From the NCBI GenBank assembly GCA_020216925.1, contig JAIWOL010000094.1:1-10000 (forward strand): a DNA stretch of 10,000 bases. The letters run 5' to 3'. The stretch comes from Thiobacillus sp. (GTDB lineage: Bacteria > Pseudomonadota > Gammaproteobacteria > Burkholderiales > Thiobacillaceae). Every line of letters starts with the position of its first letter. The first letter of the stretch is position 1. The translations under genes were made by a program, and so were the position numbers. Below are positions 6,659 through 10,000 of this stretch, piece by piece. The notes beneath the pieces were generated by a model. That model made no database searches and was not told where the DNA came from. It saw nothing but the letters and a program-made list of their open reading frames with translations.

Positions 6659-7912
6659 ATGCCGCCTTCCGACGCCACGCTGCTGTCCACCCTGCCTGCC
6701 CGCGCCCTGCTGGGACGGCTGGTGCTGGTCCGCCTCGCGCTGATTGCCGGATGGACGGCCGGCATAATCTGGCTGCACTGGGGGCTGGGTATCGTGCTGC
6801 CGCTGGCGCCGATGGCGTCGGTGCTGGCCCTGATGCTGCTGTTTTCGCTCAGCACGGCGTGGCGATTGACCAGGCCGGCCCCGGCCACCCAGCTGGAGTT
6901 TCTGGCGCACCTTCTGGCGGATCTCACCGCCTTCGCCGTGCTGGTGTTTTTCAGTGGCGGGGCGACCAATCCCTTCGTCTCGCTGATGCTGGTCCCCGTC
7001 GTGATCGCGGCCGTCAGCCTGCGGCCGCGCTGGGTCTGGCTGCTCGCCGCCGTGGCCGGCGGCTTTTACGCGCTGCTGCTGTTCGTCTACCAGCCCCTGG
7101 CCATCGCCGACCCCATCGCCGCCTACGGCATGCATCTCGGCGGCATGTGGTTCAATTTTCTTGTCAGCGCCGCGCTCATCGCTTTCTTCGTCACCCGCAT
7201 GCACGCCGCCCTGCGATCGCGCGACCGCGCGCTCGCCGGCCTGCGCGAGAAGCAACTGCGCGACGAGCGCATTCTTGCCCTGGGCACGCAGGCCGCGCTG
7301 GCGGCCCACGAGCTCGCCACGCCGCTCGCCGCTATCCAGACCACCGCGCACGAACTTGCCGCCGAATTCGCCAACGACCCCGAAATCGGCGATGCCTGCC
7401 GCTTGCTTGAACGCCAGGCCCGGGTCTGCAAACGCATTCTCACCGAGCTTGCCGACCGCGCCGGGGAAACACGTCCGGCCACACTGCCGCTCGATGTCTG
7501 GCTCAACCGGCTGCTCGAACGCTGGCAGATCCTGCGGCCCAGCGCCCGCATCGAATCGGTTCTGCCTGCCGACAGCCGGCCCTTCGCCGCGCCGGACGGC
7601 CTCGAACCGGCCGTTCTCAACATCCTCAACAATGCAGCGGATGCCGCCGCCACGCCGGTCGAATTTCAGGCCTGTGCGGACGAACAGGCTCTCCTGCTCG
7701 ATATAGCCGACCGCGGCGCAGGCTTCACGCCGAACCAGCGGGCACAGGCCGGACGGGTCCTGATGCCCAGCCCCGGCGGTCGCGGCTGGGGTGTCGGGCT
7801 GGCGCTCACGCATGCCACGCTGGAACGCGCAGGCGGCCGCATCGAAGTGACAGAACGGGCGGGGGGCGGCACCCGTGTCCGGATTGTCGTCCCCTGGGGA
7901 ACCCCGGTATGA
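6659..7912 (+). CDS. regB: RegB/PrrB/ActS-like redox-sensing histidine kinase
   Basis: A 417-residue inner-membrane sensor kinase. About six hydrophobic segments fill residues 18-180. Between them lies GGATNPF (100-106), matching the conserved GGxxNPF quinone-sensing motif of RegB. The dimerisation domain has the phosphorylated histidine H217 in HELATPL, and the redox-active cysteine of the family is present as C257 (QARVCKRIL). The ATPase part shows the N box LNILNNAADA (320-329), G1 DRGAGF (351-356) and G2 GRGWGVGLAL (374-383). RegB normally reports quinone or oxygen status and phosphorylates RegA to control respiration and energy genes. The ATG at 6659 gives normal length; an in-frame ATG at 6602 is possible but adds an unmotivated Ala/Arg-rich stretch. 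It overlaps the regulator gene by four bases. Confidence 0.92.
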   Translation: MPPSDATLLSTLPARALLGRLVLVRLALIAGWTAGIIWLHWGLGIVLPLAPMASVLALMLLFSLSTAWRLTRPAPATQLEFLAHLLADLTAFAVLVFFSGGATNPFVSLMLVPVVIAAVSLRPRWVWLLAAVAGGFYALLLFVYQPLAIADPIAAYGMHLGGMWFNFLVSAALIAFFVTRMHAALRSRDRALAGLREKQLRDERILALGTQAALAAHELATPLAAIQTTAHELAAEFANDPEIGDACRLLERQARVCKRILTELADRAGETRPATLPLDVWLNRLLERWQILRPSARIESVLPADSRPFAAPDGLEPAVLNILNNAADAAATPVEFQACADEQALLLDIADRGAGFTPNQRAQAGRVLMPSPGGRGWGVGLALTHATLERAGGRIEVTERAGGGTRVRIVVPWGTPV

Positions 7913-8442
7913 ACATGAAGCTCCTGATCGTCGAAGACGACACCGACTTTGCCCAAGCCCTGGCCCGGGCCCTGTCCCGGCGCAATATCGACACGGCACA
8001 CGCAGGCGATGCCATCGCCGCCCGCCAGGCTGCAGACAGGTTTCAGCCCACGCACGCCGTAGTCGACCTCAAACTACCCGGTGACTCCGGACTCAGGGTG
8101 GTCGCCGATCTCGCTGCACGCCGGCCCGCGCCGGCCATCGTCGTGCTGACCGGCTACGCCAGCATTACCACCGCCGTGGAGGCGGTGCGCCTGGGCGCAC
8201 GTCATTACCTGCCCAAGCCTGCCAACGCCGACGAAATCCTGGCCGCCCTCACCCGCGACACGCCGGACGCGGCGCTCGATATTGCACCCGAACCCCTGTC
8301 CGTGGCGCGGCTGGAATGGGAACACATCCAGAAAGTCCTCGCCGAACACGACGGCAACATTTCCGCCACCGCCCGCGCCCTGAAAATGCACCGGCGCACC
8401 CTGCAACGCAAGCTCGACAAGCATCCGCCCAAACCCACCTGA
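7909..8442 (+). CDS. regA: RegA/PrrA/ActR-like response regulator with Fis-type DNA-binding domain
   Basis: A 177-residue partner of the preceding kinase. The receiver domain (about 3-118) has the acidic pocket D10/D11, phospho-acceptor D53 in VVDLKLPGDSGL, switch T81 and K103 in YLPKP. After a short linker the C-terminal helix-turn-helix (about 137-170; phrases WEHIQKVLAEHDGNIS, ATARALKMHRRTLQRKL) is the highly conserved Fis-type domain of the RegA group. The start ATG overlaps the kinase stop (ATGA), so translation is probably coupled; a second ATG two codons later is an alternative. It likely controls respiratory and redox genes. Direct control of the neighbouring copper genes is untested. 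Confidence 0.94.
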   Translation: MNMKLLIVEDDTDFAQALARALSRRNIDTAHAGDAIAARQAADRFQPTHAVVDLKLPGDSGLRVVADLAARRPAPAIVVLTGYASITTAVEAVRLGARHYLPKPANADEILAALTRDTPDAALDIAPEPLSVARLEWEHIQKVLAEHDGNISATARALKMHRRTLQRKLDKHPPKPT

Positions 8443-8502
8443 AACGGGAACCCGGCATCGCCGCAAGCGTCACAATGCCGTGTTCCACCCTCACTGAAAA
8501 AC

Positions 8503-9171
8503 ATGAATATTCAATCCATGCTCGACCAGCTTCTCGGCGCCGGCCAGTCGGTCGCGCAAAAGGCCGACCAGTCCGGCTACGCCAATTTTGGCACCGGCAT
8601 GCTGGCAGGCGGCGCGCTGGGGCTGCTGCTGGGCAACAAACGGGTGCGCAAATTCGGCGGCAAGGCGCTGACCTATGGTGGCGCAGCGGCACTCGGCGCA
8701 CTGGCCTTCCGCGCCTACAGCAACTGGCAGCAGCAAAAATCCGCGGCGGGCGCAGCCCCCGCGCCTGCCGCGCAACCTGCGCAATTCCTGCCCGCGCCGG
8801 ATGCCGAAGACCACAGCCGTGCCGTACTCAAGGCCCTGCTTGCGGCAGCCAAATCCGACGGCCACATCGACGCGCGCGAACGCAGCCTGATCGAGGAACA
8901 GCTGGGCCGCATGGCCGGCGACGCCAGCCTGCGCCGCTGGATCGACGCAGAGATCGCGCGTCCGCTGGACCCGGCAGAGGTCGCCACGGCAGCGAACGGC
9001 TCAATGGAAATAGCAACCGAGATGTATCTGGTGAGCGTGCTCGCCGTCGACAGCGAAAGTTTCATGGAACGCGCCTATCTCGACGCCCTGGCCACGCAAC
9101 TCAAGCTGCCGGCCGACCTCAAGTCACAACTCGAAGCCGAGGCAAGGCAGGCCGCTGCCGCGAGCGCCTGA
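8503..9171 (+). CDS. DUF533 / TerB-like membrane-associated protein
   Basis: A 222-residue protein of the DUF533 (YebE-like) family. The N-terminal part has two glycine/alanine-rich hydrophobic segments (about 31-45 and 57-70) that could insert in the inner membrane, then an Ala/Pro linker (about 79-100). The C-terminal helical domain (about 103-210) is of the TerB type, with the acidic phrases KSDGHIDARERSLIEEQL (117-134) and AVDSESFMERAYLDAL (181-196), positions used in TerB for metal binding. The cellular role is unknown; family members are linked to envelope stress. It starts 60 bases after the regulator, with a weak ribosome site, and ends two bases from the convergent uppP gene with no terminator visible between. 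Confidence 0.87.
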   Translation: MNIQSMLDQLLGAGQSVAQKADQSGYANFGTGMLAGGALGLLLGNKRVRKFGGKALTYGGAAALGALAFRAYSNWQQQKSAAGAAPAPAAQPAQFLPAPDAEDHSRAVLKALLAAAKSDGHIDARERSLIEEQLGRMAGDASLRRWIDAEIARPLDPAEVATAANGSMEIATEMYLVSVLAVDSESFMERAYLDALATQLKLPADLKSQLEAEARQAAAASA

Positions 9172-9173
9172 TT

Positions 9174-10000
9174 TCAGTGGCCGGCGCCCCAGTCGATTAC
9201 ACCCAGATACGCAGTTAACAGCACCAGCCCGCCGAACACGATGCGGTACCAGGCGAACACCGTGTAGTCGTGCCGGCTGACAAACTTGATCAGCGTGCGC
9301 ACGGCGATCAGGGCGCTGACAAACGAGGCCAAGCCCCCCACCAGAAACAGCGGCAGGTCGCCGGCATCGAACAGGGCCCAGTTCTTGTACAGGTCGTAGG
9401 CCGTGGCCGCGAACATGGTGGGAATGGCGAGAAAGAACGAGAACTCGGCGGCCGCCTTGCGCGACAGACCCAGAAACAGCCCGCCGATAATGGTGGCCCC
9501 GGAACGCGAGGTCCCGGGAATCATCGCCAAGGCCTGGGCGAAACCGATCCCCAGCGCCCGCCGCCAGGACAGTTCATCGACGGTTTCGGTGCTGATCGTA
9601 TGCCTGCGTCGCTCGGCCCACAGGATGAGCACCCCGCCGATCACCAGCGCCGAAGCCACGACCAGAGGATTGAACAGGTAGCCCTTGATTTCCTTGTAGA
9701 ACAGCAGGCCCAGCACTGCCGCTGGCAGAAACCCCGCCATCAGATTCACGACCAGACGGCGGGATGCCGGTTCGGTGCCGAGCGTCGTCGCCACATGCGC
9801 GAGCTTCACCCGGTACTCGTAGACCACCGCCAGAATCGCCGCAAGCTGGATGGCGATCATGAACACCTTGGCCTTTTCGCCCGTGAATCCGATCAACTGA
9901 CCAGCCAGGATCAGGTGTCCGGTGCTGGAAATGGGCAGGAATTCGGTCACCCCCTCGACAAGGCCAAGGATGAGCGCGTGCAGTATCAGAATCGGATCGG
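9174..10000 (-). CDS. uppP: Undecaprenyl-diphosphate phosphatase (5' end beyond the window)
   Basis: An integral membrane enzyme that removes a phosphate from undecaprenyl diphosphate to recycle the lipid carrier for peptidoglycan and other wall polymers; it also gives bacitracin resistance. 274 residues are visible, beginning [16 protein letters not shown], so only the start codon (probably immediately before the D) seems missing. Both catalytic signatures are present: [15 protein letters not shown] near the start and [15 protein letters not shown] in the middle, with several hydrophobic helices. An internal Met-Thr-Glu start at 9950 would remove the first active-site residues and is rejected. 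It is convergent with the DUF533 gene, with a two-base gap. Confidence 0.96.
   Translation of the reverse strand, partial: DPILILHALILGLVEGVTEFLPISSTGHLILAGQLIGFTGEKAKVFMIAIQLAAILAVVYEYRVKLAHVATTLGTEPASRRLVVNLMAGFLPAAVLGLLFYKEIKGYLFNPLVVASALVIGGVLILWAERRRHTISTETVDELSWRRALGIGFAQALAMIPGTSRSGATIIGGLFLGLSRKAAAEFSFFLAIPTMFAATAYDLYKNWALFDAGDLPLFLVGGLASFVSALIAVRTLIKFVSRHDYTVFAWYRIVFGGLVLLTAYLGVIDWGAGH

Noticed and set aside
5990..7999. 669-codon minus-strand frame covering the copper chaperone and extending far upstream
   Set aside because: Only the last 150 codons match a family and have a signal peptide and ribosome site. The rest is antisense to the RegB-like kinase, with Gln/Arg/Gly-rich low-complexity translation.

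Overview
The window is GC-rich, densely coded bacterial DNA and looks chromosomal. Gene content and protein style (an argB of the arginine-sensitive type, a RegB/RegA redox two-component pair, uppP, a PCuAC copper chaperone, and a soluble zinc anti-sigma factor beside an MNIO/DUF692 operon) point to a betaproteobacterium. A Thiobacillus-like or other Nitrosomonadales sulfur/iron-type organism is my best guess, but the species is not proven from the sequence. No tRNA, rRNA or CRISPR array was seen.

Left part (1-3104). The first ~89 bases look like the terminus of an IS21-type insertion sequence, which cuts off a minus-strand gene after ~33 codons (92-191). Next comes a minus-strand cluster: argB (N-acetylglutamate kinase), an EVE-domain protein and a TauE/SafE permease, the last two overlapping by 4 bases. 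Upstream of these is a small heat-shock protein gene (hsp20) with its own sigma-32-type promoter and a rho-independent terminator.

Centre (3171-5996), the most interesting part. A plus-strand array encodes an ECF sigma factor, a short soluble zinc-finger (ZAS) anti-sigma factor overlapping it by 4 bases, a secreted 112-residue peptide precursor with eight EGKCG motifs, an MNIO (DUF692) enzyme and a DUF2063 partner protein. This is the layout of the HvfABC / bufferin RiPP systems, in which the MNIO enzyme with its partner converts the cysteines of EGKCG motifs into copper-binding heterocycles. The system is recognised, not wholly new, but this copy has a tandemly expanded core, no visible DoxX gene, and a copper link on its right side: a PCuAC-type periplasmic copper chaperone (5990-6442, minus) converges on and overlaps the end of the DUF2063 gene.

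Right part (6443-10000). A divergent intergenic region leads to a RegB-like redox sensor kinase and its RegA-like Fis-type response regulator (4-base overlap), then a DUF533/TerB-like membrane-associated protein. A 5'-truncated uppP gene (undecaprenyl-diphosphate phosphatase) runs in from the right edge and ends two bases from the TerB-like gene.

As an inferred story: the ECF/ZAS pair would sense metal or thiol stress and switch on the secreted copper-sequestering peptide and its modifying enzymes. The neighbouring copper chaperone handles copper delivery to cytochrome oxidase, and RegBA (classically tuned to quinone redox state) controls respiration. The link between these units is inference from proximity.
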